Shown here piece by piece: positions 33,562 through 44,561 of a stretch of DNA of 64,000 nucleotides. The stretch is taken from contig JASPKZ010007795.1 of assembly GCA_030220185.1 (NCBI GenBank), positions 3,093,001 through 3,157,000 of the forward strand. The letters are read 5' to 3'. Each line of letters starts with the position of its first letter. The stretch's first letter is position 1. The notes beneath the pieces were generated by a model. It was not told where the DNA came from and did no database searches. It saw nothing but the letters and a program-made list of their open reading frames with translations. The DNA is from Diploptera punctata. Taxonomy: Eukaryota; Arthropoda; Insecta; Blattodea; Blaberidae. The position numbers and the translations under genes are program-made.

Positions 33562-34271
33562 CGAAAGTGGATCGGAAAGTAACGCGCAATGTACTTTTTT
33601 TGTGTGTAGCTATTTATATTTCGACTGGGATGTTGAAATTTTACCGAGATATAGGCCTAGTTTGAAAAAATAGGCCTACAAACAAAATTTGTTTTCGGGT
33701 GGAGTTCTAGCGAGAGTAGCGTGTACTACGCAAGAAAATATGGTGCGTATGTTAGTGTTGTCAACGTGTGAAGATCAGCGAAGAGTAGTGCGTTGTTTGT
33801 GAGCTGAAGGACATAATCCGAGCGAAATTCACAGGAGCACGTGTGGCGTGTCTGGTGAAGACTCTATGGACCGTAACAACGTCTCTAGGTGGTGCGCATT
33901 CTTCAAAAACGCCGTAAGAATTTTTGTGATTTATCTCGTTCAGGCTGGCCGGCCACCGAATGATGACAAGCCCGGACCATTTAATGCGTTGCGGTGCAGA
34001 AGGGCATAGCTTTCTGAAAGGAATTTTCTCCAGTGAAGAGTCGTGGGCGTACCACTACACGCCCCCTCATAGCTTTGAGACAAATGCAGAAGTGTGATCA
34101 GCTGTCCGCAGATGGTTATACTCTAACCGAATGAACTTCTATGAGCAGGTACCATGATGGGAGAAAGTTGGTGACCATGTAGAAAAATAGCTAAAAGATA
34201 GGAGTTCATTTGTGTGTATGTTTATTTAACTTTTTTAAAATGATTGTGCGTTACTTTCCGATCAACCCACG
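33562..34271 (+). mobile_element. Non-autonomous mariner-like element with TA duplication
   Basis: TA at 33560-33561 and 34272-34273 flank inverted ends CGAAAGTGGATCGGAAAGTA (left) and CGTGGGTTGATCGGAAAGTA (right, complement). Inside, decayed frames around 33740-33960 read CEDQRRVVRCL, AEGHNPSEIHR and MDRNNVSRWCAFFKNA, the N-terminal HTH region of a mariner-type transposase. The catalytic domain is absent, so the element is an internally deleted relic of 710 bases. Confidence 0.8.
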
Positions 34272-34596
34272 TAATTAATTTATTCTTTTCCAGATTCAAA
34301 ATAGCCTAGACTGTAGAATTTTAAACATGTTTTAATAGCTTCCATTTAATACAATTCCGGTCCTTCTATTATTTAGACCTATTTAGACTGTTCATTTTGC
34401 AATATTGCATAGCCTAAGACAAACATTTGAAGTCTGTCTTATTCATAGCTTATTGCATTTCTATAACATTGCAGAACAGTAGGCCTAATTCGCTTCTTGC
34501 AGTCGGCGGCTGGTCTTCCGTTCATCTAGTTCAGTAGATCTCTAAACTTCCCACAAACTGATTTATATGGAATCTTTGATTTTCCCTGGGTATCTA

Positions 34597-36376
34597 AGGT
34601 ACTTGAGGGTGTTATGGCCCGTTTGCTGTTATGGCCCATTGTTTAATGTGAACGTAGTACATGAAGCAGCCAGTAGATGGAAGTGAACGGCACTTCAGGA
34701 CGTTCTGAAAAGTCGATTAAGATGAATGGAAGAAAGTTAATCCAAGTAGTCTTAACCGGAAGCCGCCATATGCTACATGAACGCGAAGCAAGAATCTCGC
34801 TTGTAATATTTGCTCCTGGTAAGTGATATGATTTTCATAACTAATCACCACATTAAATTGATTTGATTGTTGATATTGTATCACTTAGTAACGTACAATC
34901 TAACAATGGAGTAATTTGTTGTATAAAGTAAAAATGGCGGTGGTTATTACGTATTGTTTATGAAACCACTCTGTTCGTTGTTATGGCCCACGCGTTGCCG
35001 GGTGTGCCATATCACCAACGCGTTTATAATAGTTCAAAATTACTGCAATATTAGGCCTATACAGTTTTGTTCTTTCCAGATATTCAATAATGACAAAAGA
35101 AAATACGTCCGATGACAGTCAGTTGAACAAAAGGGGTAAATGGACACAGGATTCATTAGCCAAGCCATCCGAGAGGTAAAAGAAAACAAGGTTACCGTAC
35201 GTCAGGCTTCAGACCCACGGGCATATACCCCGTCAACCTTTGGCAATTCCAGAAGAGGCATATGCACCCAGCCTACCAACGAATCAACCTTATGATCAAG
35301 GAATTCTTCAAAATAATGAAGATTTTGATAACCCACAGCCGGGAGTTTCAGGACTCTCAAGCACATCTCAGAAATCGACTGCAACAAAGAAGCCTTCTAA
35401 ACGTCGTCGGCAAAATTACTCATCTTCATCAAACTCCGGAAGCAACTACGACTTTTCATTTGAAAGTGATGTTTCAGATGTCATCGATTCAGTACCTACC
35501 TATGTGAATGCTGAAAATGAACCCTCAACACCTCTAAAATCTAAACAAAATTCGCCGGGAAATGCATCAAGAAAATCATCAGGGCAGAGCTCATTTAGTG
35601 ACTTCTTCCCCACACCTAAGAGGGTGAAGAATACAACCACTAACAGAAAACCAGCTATCAACTCGCGTGGGGTACATTTGAGGAAACAATGTTTTCAGAG
35701 AGCAACACCAAGAAAACGATAGCTAAGCTCACCAACACCAGCAAGAAGAATAAATCCCAAAGAGCTAAAATAACGGAGGCTAAAGGAAATCCCAAAAATC
35801 TACCAATCCAATCTCTCAGATGGTACTGCACAGTTTGCAAAGAAGACGAGTTTAAGGACATGAGCCCTGTGTATAAGTGTGTAATAATTATGTTCATGAG
35901 GAATGCGTGGGGCTGTCCAGAGAAGATCACGAACCTTTCGTTTGCCCAACTTGCGAATGAATCTTTGTTTTCCATAATTTGACATAAGTTATATAATTTT
36001 GAGTTAATTATTTGTAAACTGACTTCATTGATATGTTGTAAACTGTTCTTATTCATACTGTACATTACATCGTTTCCATTGGATATTAATTACATTCCTG
36101 AGTAAAATTTAACCAGTGTTTTAAATGGGAAAATAAGTGGGCCGTACCACATAGCATAGGCTACATATGTTGGTGTTATGGCCGAAAGGTAAGCTTTTGG
36201 GAAACGACCAGTTTAGCAAATTTAACATGCAAGTACAATAATTACTTTTTTTTGTAAGAAAGTAAACATATAGGCCTACAAGAATATAATACAAAGAAAA
36301 CCAAACAAATTCTGGCCAAAATGGCGGCTGTAAAAATTCTCAAACGTTAAGTGGGCCATAATATCCTCAGTTACCT
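34597..36376 (+). mobile_element. Internally deleted pogo-like transposon with TA duplication
   Basis: TA at 34595-34596 and 36377-36378 flank inverted ends AGGTACTTGAGGGTGTTATG (left) and AGGTAACTGAGGATATTATG (right, complement). The TTATGGCCC string recurs four times near the ends as a subterminal repeat. The coding remnant (35090-35980) joins an N-terminal HTH_psq region to a C-terminal Ser-rich tail with a PHD-like finger; the DDE catalytic domain is missing. Confidence 0.82.
35092..35980 (+). pseudogene. pogo/Tigger-like transposase remnant with C-terminal PHD-like finger
   Basis: From 35092 the frame reads KENTSDDSQLNKRGKWTQDS; after a frame change IREVKENKVTVRQAS follows, the psq-type HTH of pogo-like transposases. 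Near 35220 it passes directly to PLAIPEEAYAPSLPTNQPYD and a Ser/Lys-rich tail (35240-35722), so about 400 residues that should hold the DDE domain are lost. At 35820-35980, in two frames, are RWYCTVCKEDEFKDM and YVHEECVGLSREDHEPFV, then CPTCE and a stop: a C-x2-C ... H-x2-C ... C-x2-C finger. One frameshift near 35880 and others upstream make it a pseudogene. Confidence 0.75.
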
Positions 36377-36403
36377 TATTCAAATTTAACATGTCTCGAC
36401 ATA

Positions 36404-36760
36404 ACAAGGGAACTGTCAACTATTGCATGCCAAAACCTACCTTGAAATTTCTCCCAGAGAAGCGTTGAAATATAACAAGGCCGTGTCAAAAAAAAAATCG
36501 GCTGTTTTTAACTGCACTACCTGCCATCCGCGCCGCGTCTCTGTTCACTCCTCTCTGTGCTTAACTCATGGCAGGGGGGGGGTGTACTTCTGCTCCGTAC
36601 AGTGGACTGCCATTGCTGGACTGTGACTTTGAGTTCTGTGCCTTGCACCTTGCATTTTAAAACGGCAGTTTTTTTTATACGGCCTTGGTACATTGCATCA
36701 CATCTCTGGGAGAAATTTCAAGGAAGGTTTCGGCATGCAATGGTTGATAGTTCCCTTGTT
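36404..36760. mobile_element. Foldback MITE with TA duplication
   Basis: TA at 36402-36403 and 36761-36762 flank inverted ends ACAAGGGAACTGTCAACTAT and (complement) ACAAGGGAACTATCAACCAT that extend about 75 bases to CCTTGAAATTTCTCCCAGAG. The centre contains unrelated sequence and no gene. Confidence 0.85.
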
Positions 36761-36779
36761 AGGAAAATGAAGATATAGT

Positions 36780-37740
36780 AAAATGAGCTTCATTTTCCCT
36801 AAAACAGTTCTCATAAAATTAAGTGAAAATGAGCCAGGCGACTTTACCCATAGACCTATAATTTCTCTAGCACATAGGCCTATTCATATACGGTACCGGT
36901 ATTTGTCATTATGAGTTTTTTCCTATAATGTATTAACTTCATTAACTGACATTATCTGTAAGTTATTAAATAGCAACGTGCAAGTTGATACCACTCCGCT
37001 CACGATTATTGCCTATAGCCTACTGAAATGAAGAATGAAAAAATAATTTTCTAATAATCTGAGTGATGTTATAGGCCTATCTCCTGTAGCCTTTATTTTG
37101 CGGTCCTTTCTTTCAAAATTGCCGTTGAATCAGCTGAAGATACTTAAAAAAGGGGGTTGAAACAGTGGTTAATAGCCTACTACATAATGCTATAGGCCTA
37201 CTTTGGAGAGCAGGTTATTAGTCTCGGAGAAATATCTTGGTTAATCCTGACTTCCTCTTCGTTGTTATGGCAACCGATTTAGGCCTACACATTGCAGCTA
37301 TATTCCAAGTGGGAAATTATAACTTTGTCTTTCACACTCCAAGTTACTTGGGTATATTAGGCCTACCACTCAGAGTTCAACAAGTCAATGACAACACGAG
37401 AAAACGAATGCGTAAGATAAAGGTGAACAAAATAAGACAAATCAGTAGGCTAATTAAATACTATTTTTAAAATACTGTGATATAAAACAGATGAAGAGAC
37501 ATTAAATTAGCTTCAGCTGAATAAGCCGCCACGGCAATGGTATGCAACGCATTTAAAATTTAAAAAATCATAAAATCTTGCATTTATCTTTATATATTGT
37601 AGCTACTTTTATCTGTAGAATTCAACAAAGCAACATTAATTTTACATTAATGTTAAGAATTAAAATACAAAAAGAATAAATATCCATTGAGTAGGCCTAA
37701 TTTATAAACACCCTAGGGCTACTGCCTTATCAGGATATCT
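36780..37740. other. Sequence without recognised genes
   Basis: Single-copy-looking DNA rich in TAGGCCTA (36876, 37071, 37193, 37281, 37360, 37695; approximate starts). No domain recognised. Confidence 0.4.
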
Positions 37741-37744
37741 AAAA

Positions 37745-38325
37745 TTTATAAATTTGAGCGTATATCTTAAAAAATATAATATAATAGAACAAGTTAATAA
37801 CTTTACTTATCTTGGCTGCAATCTTTCCTACGACACATGTAAAGACATAGACATAAAATTGGTCAAATTTCAAAAACTTATAGGAACAATAAAAAGCATT
37901 CTTTTCCGAAAAGTACTTCCAGATACAATTCTAAAATTTTATAAAACAATGGCTCTTCCAACTCTACTTTATGGTTCTGAAACCTGGACTCTTACTGCAG
38001 GTAAATTAAATAGGATAGTAGCTGCAGAAATGAAGTTTTTAAGACCTTTAGCGGGTTATACGCTTTATGATCACAAGCGTAATGAAGATATCCGCAAAGC
38101 TCTCAACACACCAGCAATAACTGAAATCATTCAAAAATATCAAAATAATTGGCATGAACACCTTCTGAGAATGCCAAAAAATAGACTACCTCTGCAGCTA
38201 TTGAACTACAGACCCACAGGGCGAAGAGACCCAGGAAGACCTAAGAAGAGATGGAGGGATCAATTTCTTTCCTGAAGCGGAACAGGCCAATGGCCTAATC
38301 CATGCCTGCCATTGATGATGATGAT
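37745..38325 (+). mobile_element. LINE L-B 3' fragment with open reading frame
   Basis: An open frame (37754-38275) gives EQVNNFTYLGCNLSYDTC, LPTLLYGSETWTLTAGKLNR, LAGYTLYDHKRNEDI, QKYQNNWHEHLLRMP and GRRDPGRPKKRWRDQFLS with a stop, then a GATGATGATGAT tail. It is free of frameshifts and serves as the empty-site reference for the copy at 57525. Confidence 0.85.
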
Positions 38326-38329
38326 CTTA

Positions 38330-39150
38330 AAAAACCATAACTGATTAAAATTTTGATTTAAATAATTTATTAGGCCTAATTAAATAAAATCAATTGATTA
38401 TTAAATAATTTAATTTATAATTTTGACTTTTTTTTAAAATCAGGACTATAAGAATTGCCTTTTTTAAAAAAGGTATTGTAGGTCTATTTATAAAGTCAAA
38501 AGCATCCTCCGGAAGGAACTTTGAGCCATGGATACAGAATCTGTAGTTTCTCGAGCTTAGAAAATAGTGTCAAATCTAAATAAGAGCCTCAGAGCAAAAT
38601 TTCATCGGCCTTTCCCATTCAACTAACATCTTAGTTGCCTACTAGGTATCTCTTTGAGGCGGTGAGCTAACTACTTGCCACTTGCAGACATTTGTGCGGA
38701 AATAAGCCTAACTAAATTAGATTAGTTAACTAACTCCACCACTGAGTACCCATGCTCCACAAGGCGTTAGTATTTTCTTTTTCAGTATTCGTTAGCCTAT
38801 AGACTAACACAAGTTATCGATAATTTTACAGAATACAATTTTGAAGACCTAAATTTAGCCTACCTTAAAAGACAGGAAAGTTTTGGATACATTAAATATA
38901 ATTGTAGGCCTATATTTAGGTCTGAGAACCTGATGTTCAACTAGGTAAATTAGAAAAATGTCAAAAACTCCATTTAAAAAGTGCTTACTATATTTTTAAT
39001 TCTTATTTAGGCCTATAGTTAGGCCCTATAGAACATCTTAGATCACTTCAAACCTTGGAGTAGCCCAATGTAGATTTTATGTTTATCTATTGTGGTGGAC
39101 TATGTGATTTGTGCAGGTTAATTGATTTCTGATCTTTAGGCTAATTAAGT
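38330..39150. other. Sequence without recognised genes, with a SINE-D body fragment
   Basis: 38495-38640 resembles the SINE-D body (GGAAGGAACTTTGAGCCATG). The rest is single-copy-looking and octamer-rich. Confidence 0.35.
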
Positions 39151-39157
39151 TTAAAAT

Positions 39158-39463
39158 GTCCCGCGCCGTAGCCGAGCGGATAAGGTAGGAAACCTTGGCG
39201 CAGAGCTACGGGACTTGCGCTGGTTCGAGTCTCCATGAGGGAAGAAATTTTCTCATGGTATTTCGGCCAGAATGGGACCGGTGCCCAACCAGCATCGTGA
39301 GGCAATTGGGTAGCTACAATAAGTAGCGGCTCCAGGTTGAGGAACCAGCTATAACGGCTGGGGGACTCGACATGCTAACCACATGTCACCCCTACACTGG
39401 CTGTTGATCATCTACCTCTGTGATTGACACATGTGGATGTGAAGGGCCAGCAGCCGGCTGGTA
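39158..39463 (+). mobile_element. SINE-A
   Basis: Starts GTCCCGCGCCGTAGCCGAGC; close to the copy at 29287 through CAGCAGCCGGCTGGTA, where it stops. No octamer inside. Confidence 0.88.
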
Positions 39464-39651
39464 AAAGGGCAACCGCTGAAAAGTGGAAAGACCCTCAATC
39501 GGAAGTTTAAAATGATCGTTAATGATGGAATGGAAGATGGTAGGCACTAATGAAAATTCAACCCGAAGTTTGTTTCAAGGATTTAAGCCAGTTCGTATAG
39601 ATTCGCTGATCACGGAATTTGAAACACATATTCTCATATTAAGGTTTCATG

Positions 39652-39955
39652 CTTACTTACTTAGCTACTCACTGGCATATCGAACCCGTAGGTTCATGGC
39701 CGCGCGGACATAAGCTCTCCATACATCCCTATCCTGAGCTAGAACTTTCCAATCATTCCCTGTATAATCCACTTCCCTCAAATCATAGTTAATGTTATTC
39801 TCCCACCTCATTCTTGGTCTACCAACTGGGCGCTTTCCCTCTGGCTTTCCTGCAAGAAGCTTCCATGCACCTCTTTCATTCCCCATACGTGCAACATGTC
39901 CTGCCCATCGCAGTCTACGAGACTTAACCGTTCTTATTATATCTGGCTTAAGGTC
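39652..39955 (-). mobile_element. LINE L-A 3' fragment
   Basis: Minus strand encodes WKLLAGKPEGKRPVGRPRMR, WENNINYDLREVDYTGNDWK and RDVWRAYVRAAMNLRVR; it keeps the TGG lost in the copy at 24009. Confidence 0.85.
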
Positions 39956-39959
39956 TCAT

Positions 39960-40612
39960 GCTACTATACTATTTTAACCAGGATTGTTCTCCAATTTATT
40001 ATAAGGAGAAATCGTTTAAAAACTTGCAAACCATGGTTTCTATAGACCTATCTGTAGAAGAGTTTACACACCCTTGAGTAATAAATGCCTAAATATTTAA
40101 CGTGCAATATGTGCGTGCTGCAGCATTTATCCTTTAATCAAATTTAAATTTCCCCTTATTCCTAAATAGTGTTATAATAATAGGCGTGGAAAGTTGAAAT
40201 GCTATGGATGACTGGCAATAAAAGCTTTTGACACTCAATTCACGCGTCCCGTGTCATCATTCAAACACATGTTACGATTATTTTAACATCTTGCAGTCCA
40301 TCCCTATCAAACCGTGCCCTCGTCCCTCTTATTTTTAAAGCGTTTGCTAATTTGTATGTCATTCCAATGAAATACAGAATCGTTAATACCTACTGGTGTG
40401 AACGTTAATTTCCCAATTTATTAAACCTATCATCAATATTGTATTTGATAGATTTATGGTTACATGATGCTTGATTCGTCAAATATATAATTTCATTGTT
40501 TCTCAAATAAATCTCATTTGACTTCCTATCTTTCTTAGTTTATTTTATTTATTTTTCCTGCTTTTGTTTATTTTGATACGTAATGCGGAGTTTTGTTTAG
40601 GGTCTAATAGTA
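39960..40612. other. Sequence without recognised genes
   Basis: AT-rich, no domain or repeat recognised. Confidence 0.4.
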
Positions 40613-40614
40613 GG

Positions 40615-40968
40615 CTAATAATTTTAATTTCCAACATGCTTGGGATAAAATTAAAGTGGTCAACAAAAAAATCATCTCCAACACATATAAAGTAAAACTA
40701 GAGTTATCAACAAAAAGAAAATCATTTTACTATCAAAAGCGTGGGGTGCTCTATATCAAGTAATATATTTGATAATAAACAGATATTGGTAAAAGTAAAG
40801 TCTCTAAGAAGAAAATGTAAAAATCCTAAAAAGCCCCCCACGCTTTTGATGGTAAAATTATTTTCTTTTTGTTGATAACTCTAGTTTTATTCTATAGCCT
40901 ATGTGTTAGAGAATACTTTTTTGTTGACCACTTTAATTTTATCCCAAGCGTGTTGGAAATTAAAATTA
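40615..40968. mobile_element. Foldback element with 130-base arms
   Basis: Left arm (ATTTTAATTTCCAACATGCT to TATCAAAAGCGTGGGG, to 40750) and right arm (CCCCACGCTTTTGATGG onward, from 40838) are inverted copies around a 90-base centre. The right arm has TAGCCTA at 40895-40901 where the left arm has a plain TA at 40686-40687. Confidence 0.8.
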
Positions 40969-41153
40969 TTTTTCAATTTTTAGTACGATTTTCTAATAAA
41001 GCATGCTGTTTTAGTTTTTTAAAATTATTATTTATTTTTTAGTTTTTAGTTTTAATATTTTACAGAATAGGATAAAAATGTAAATATCTTTAAATTCGAT
41101 ACTATTGTAGTAGGCCTATCAGCTAAAGTAATACTCTTCTAAAAAAATCCTCC

Positions 41154-41240
41154 CAGCCGGATTTGAACCACCGACCTATGGATTACTAAAATTATATACC
41201 TTTACAGTTCACCGCTCTACCAACTGAGCTCTTGCGATTG
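41154..41240 (-). pseudogene. tRNA-Tyr-like pseudogene with intron-like insert
   Basis: On the minus strand: AGCTCAGTTGGTAGAGCGGT (D arm), ACTGTA (GTA anticodon), an insert of about 17 bases, TCCATAGGTCGGTGGTTCAA and ATCCGGC (variable and T arms). This is the layout of intron-containing nuclear tRNA-Tyr, but the acceptor strands do not pair, so it is a dead copy or the head of a Tyr-derived SINE. Confidence 0.65.
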
Positions 41241-41289
41241 ACTAAAAAGTCGACAAGTCCGCAACCTATTGTAGGCCTACCAGTTTTCA

Positions 41290-41810
41290 TTTTTTTGATT
41301 TTCTGATGATTCTGGCCAGGATTTTAGAAACAAAATATGAAATTATTGTATTGTCACGGGTCCTTTACAAGTAGGCTATAGGCCTACAACCTTTCAAGTC
41401 GATCCAATGTTTCTAAGTGGGTGAAAATCGTGTTCAAAAATTCCGTTACATAGATACAAAGACACTTTTCTTGATTTTCTGATGATTCTGGCCAGGATTT
41501 TAGAAACAAATATGAAATTATTGTATTGTCACGGGTCCTTTACAAGTGGGCCTATACAAAGTTTCAAGTCGATCCATTTTTTTCTAAGTGGGTGAAAATC
41601 GTGTTAAAAAAATTCCGTTACATAGGCCTAGATACAAAGACACTTTTTTATTTTCTGATGATTCTGGCCAGGATTTTAGAAAAAAATGAAATTATTGTAT
41701 TGTCACGGGTCCTTTACAAGTATACAAAGTTTCAAGTCGATCCAATGATTTTAAGTGGGTCAAAATCGCGTTGAAAGATTCCGTCACATAGATAGATAGA
41801 TACAGGTCAA
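41290..41810 (+). repeat. Three tandem copies of a 175-base unit
   Basis: Unit borders near 41290, 41468 and 41644. Each holds GATTCTGGCCAGGATTTTAG, TGTCACGGGTCCTTTACAAG and TTTCAAGTCGATCC, and the last ends in ATAGATAGATAGATACAG. The units differ mainly by GGCCTA and GGCTA insertions at TA (see findings). Confidence 0.9.
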
Positions 41811-41954
41811 GTTAATATAAAGCGTGTAAAAATAGTCTCATTTCTTCCTCATCCCAATATCATCTTGGCACACTAATTCATATAGGCCTAGGCCTAATGT
41901 AATTATTTTACCAACGACGATGTTCTATTGTTTATAAAATAATAATCGGTAAAT

Positions 41955-42640
41955 CTTCTTCTTCTTCACTTCACTGGCTGGGCAAATTGCCTCTTACGCC
42001 TCACATTGTTCTGTCCTTCTTTTCACTGGCCTTCCTACATTCCTTGAACCTCTTGGCTTGTGGTTAAATGCTGCTTTTGATAATCTTGTTACATTCATTC
42101 TTTCTACGTGTCTAAACCATTTATCTCTATATTATTTGATTTTATCTTTCAATGGATATATATTTAACTCTGCTCTTATATCTTCATTCTTTATCCGATC
42201 CAATCTTGTGCAGCTTTTTGTTCTTCTAAGAAAGTTCATTTCTATTCTATGTATTCTACTTTGTAATTTTTTGGTCATTAATTACCCAAAATTCACTCCC
42301 ATGAAGTAATACAGAAACTGCCAATGTTTTATAAATCTTCAATCTAATAGGCCTATCTCTTCTTGTTTTGTTTTTAATGTTTTATGCATAATTCCGCATA
42401 TCATTTGAAATTTCGACAGTGTCATATGTATGTCTCTTTCAGTTTTTATGTTTATAGTAAAATTACAACCAAAATAGTTAAAAATAATCGGTAAATTAAA
42501 AGGCAAAATACTGACAGTAGACTTCCTATTACCTATGTTTGTATTCAATGATAGGCTATAAGCGTCATGTTGATAATTTGACAGTTTCCTGTTTGGTTTT
42601 AGGTTCTTGAGGGATATTAGCAAAGTTGGATCTACCTATG
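41955..42640 (-). mobile_element. LINE fragment (L-B group)
   Basis: Minus strand: IIFNYFGCNFTINIKTERDI, HMTLSKFQMICGIMHKTLK, then a region with RNVGRPVKRRTEQCEA at the end. TAGGCCTA at 42346 falls inside the coding remnant and adds two codons. Confidence 0.65.
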
Positions 42641-42649
42641 ATATGAAGT

Positions 42650-43225
42650 TAACAATACATTTTATCTAGACCCTGTATTAGGACCTAATGTTACCAGGAC
42701 AAACCGATATAAGACACACTACAATTTGTTAGACAAATCTAGATGTGTCGGAATATTGTGTTAAAATTAAGGTTTACTGAACACTTAAGCCCCTCCTTCA
42801 GGCCTTTAGGCCCAGCCCAGAAAATTGTTATAGGTCTAATTAGTGGTGCGCGCATGCCTGTTGTGCACCATAAGAACACTGTTTCAATTCCATTAATTCA
42901 TAACAATCAGCAATGGGTCCTATAAATTTACAAAAGATTGCCGTGTTAACGGCCATAATAACTCGAACCCATACGTTGTTCTAATTTAATCTAAGGTATA
43001 GGCCTATACAGATTACCTTAGGGAAATCTTTATGTAGGGGTGTTGAATATTGGTTAGTCAATTCACAATAGGCTGTTTAAAAAAGGTCCCCTTTAATAAT
43101 AACATGTAGCTAAATGTTTATTTTGTCGCAGTCATTTAACATTAGGCCTAAATAGACATTATACGTATCATGAAGATGCTTAGTATAATTTGGGGGAAAA
43201 TATGCTCTTATAAATGAAAATAATT
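42650..43225. other. Sequence without recognised genes
   Basis: Single-copy-looking DNA with several octamers. Confidence 0.4.
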
Positions 43226-43654
43226 GATTATCACCATCTATAAGAAAGGAGATAAAAGTGATTGCAAAGAGTACACGGGCATCTCATTACTTTCAACTTC
43301 GTACAAAATACTAACAAACGTATTAGTATCCAGACTCAAGCCCTATATTGACGATCCTAATCGGTGATCATTAATGTGAATTTAGAAGAAATAGATCTAC
43401 AATAGGATCAGATTTTTAGTATAAGACAAATTTTAGGAAAATGAATGGGAATATAGGCTAATGGCACTGTGCATCAATTAGGCCTATAAGTAGACTGCTG
43501 GCATAGGTCTCGGAGTCATTTAAGCATGCAAGCCACTCCACCACGACAAGGTACATAGGTCTATATCATGGAACTAATTATTCATTATGTAAAGGAAATG
43601 GACTGTTAATGATAAAGGAGAGAAATTTTAAAGAAGTTGCTGAATTCAAATAGC

Positions 43655-44205
43655 CTATTACACATCCAAGTTAACTGTTCACGGGCGGAGGGGAAGAGTT
43701 TTAGCGCTAGTGTCGCCGATCTACTGAATCTGTGGAAGGGATGTAGGAGAAAACTGTACATCCGATCACGTATTGAAATTTTTCAACTTCAAATGTGGGG
43801 GAGAATCTCTAAACACGTGTGAAAGTTCTTAACATGGTTGTCAAATTAGTCATTTAAGCATGGAATGCTCAAGCGGTCGGATCATTTAAAATCACAGTAT
43901 TTGTCGTCTCTCCGTTACCAGTCTGACAATAAATCACAAGTGGCAACATGTAATTGGAAGGGCAAGGAAGGGACAGCTCATTCCTAGACGTAACCCCAAA
44001 AGTAACAGGGTTGTCAAGTTAGTCATTCTGCCACTGACCGCGCAGAACGACGGATCATTAAAATACATAGTATTTGTCAGCTCTCTACCTGCCAATCAAA
44101 CAACATAATGCAAAGGACAGGAAATGGCAACATAGTAAGGAATAGAAAGAGAAAGAGAAAGACAGTTTGTTAGTTAACATATTTTCCGCCTGCACAAAAC
44201 ACTTG
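43655..44205. repeat. Diverged tandem duplication of unknown origin
   Basis: Two units of about 165 bases (starting near 43838 and 44005) share GTTGTCAA(A/G)TTAGTCATT, CGGATCATT and AGTATTTGTC. Not recognised. Confidence 0.4.
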
Positions 44206-44561
44206 GATGGGTAATATCTAGGAACAATAATTTAACAAACAGGAATCATGTGCAGAAAGAAATAAAATATGTGCTCAATTCTGGAAATGCATAATAGAAA
44301 GGACTCCTGTCGTCCCAATTTCTCTAAAAAGAAATTAAACTGAAAATAAGTTATATAAAACGGTTATTCTCCCAGTTATTTTATATGGTTGCGAAACATG
44401 AACTCTTAGGCCTACTTTAAGGGAGGAGACAAGATTAGGCCTACGTTCTTAGTAACATTATTGAATCAAAGAGAGATGAAGAGACAGACGAATGGAGAAG
44501 ACAACATAATTGTGAGATAGGCCTACATGATATTTTTTGGGAAACCAGATATAATAAGGTG

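Noticed and set aside
35240..35722. A 160-residue Ser-rich frame as a host gene.
   Set aside because: It sits between inverted ends with a TA duplication and next to an HTH_psq remnant; it is the tail of a pogo-like transposase.
41290..41810. CRISPR-like array because of three regularly spaced repeats.
   Set aside because: The units are contiguous 175-base tandem copies without unique spacers, in a eukaryotic intron.
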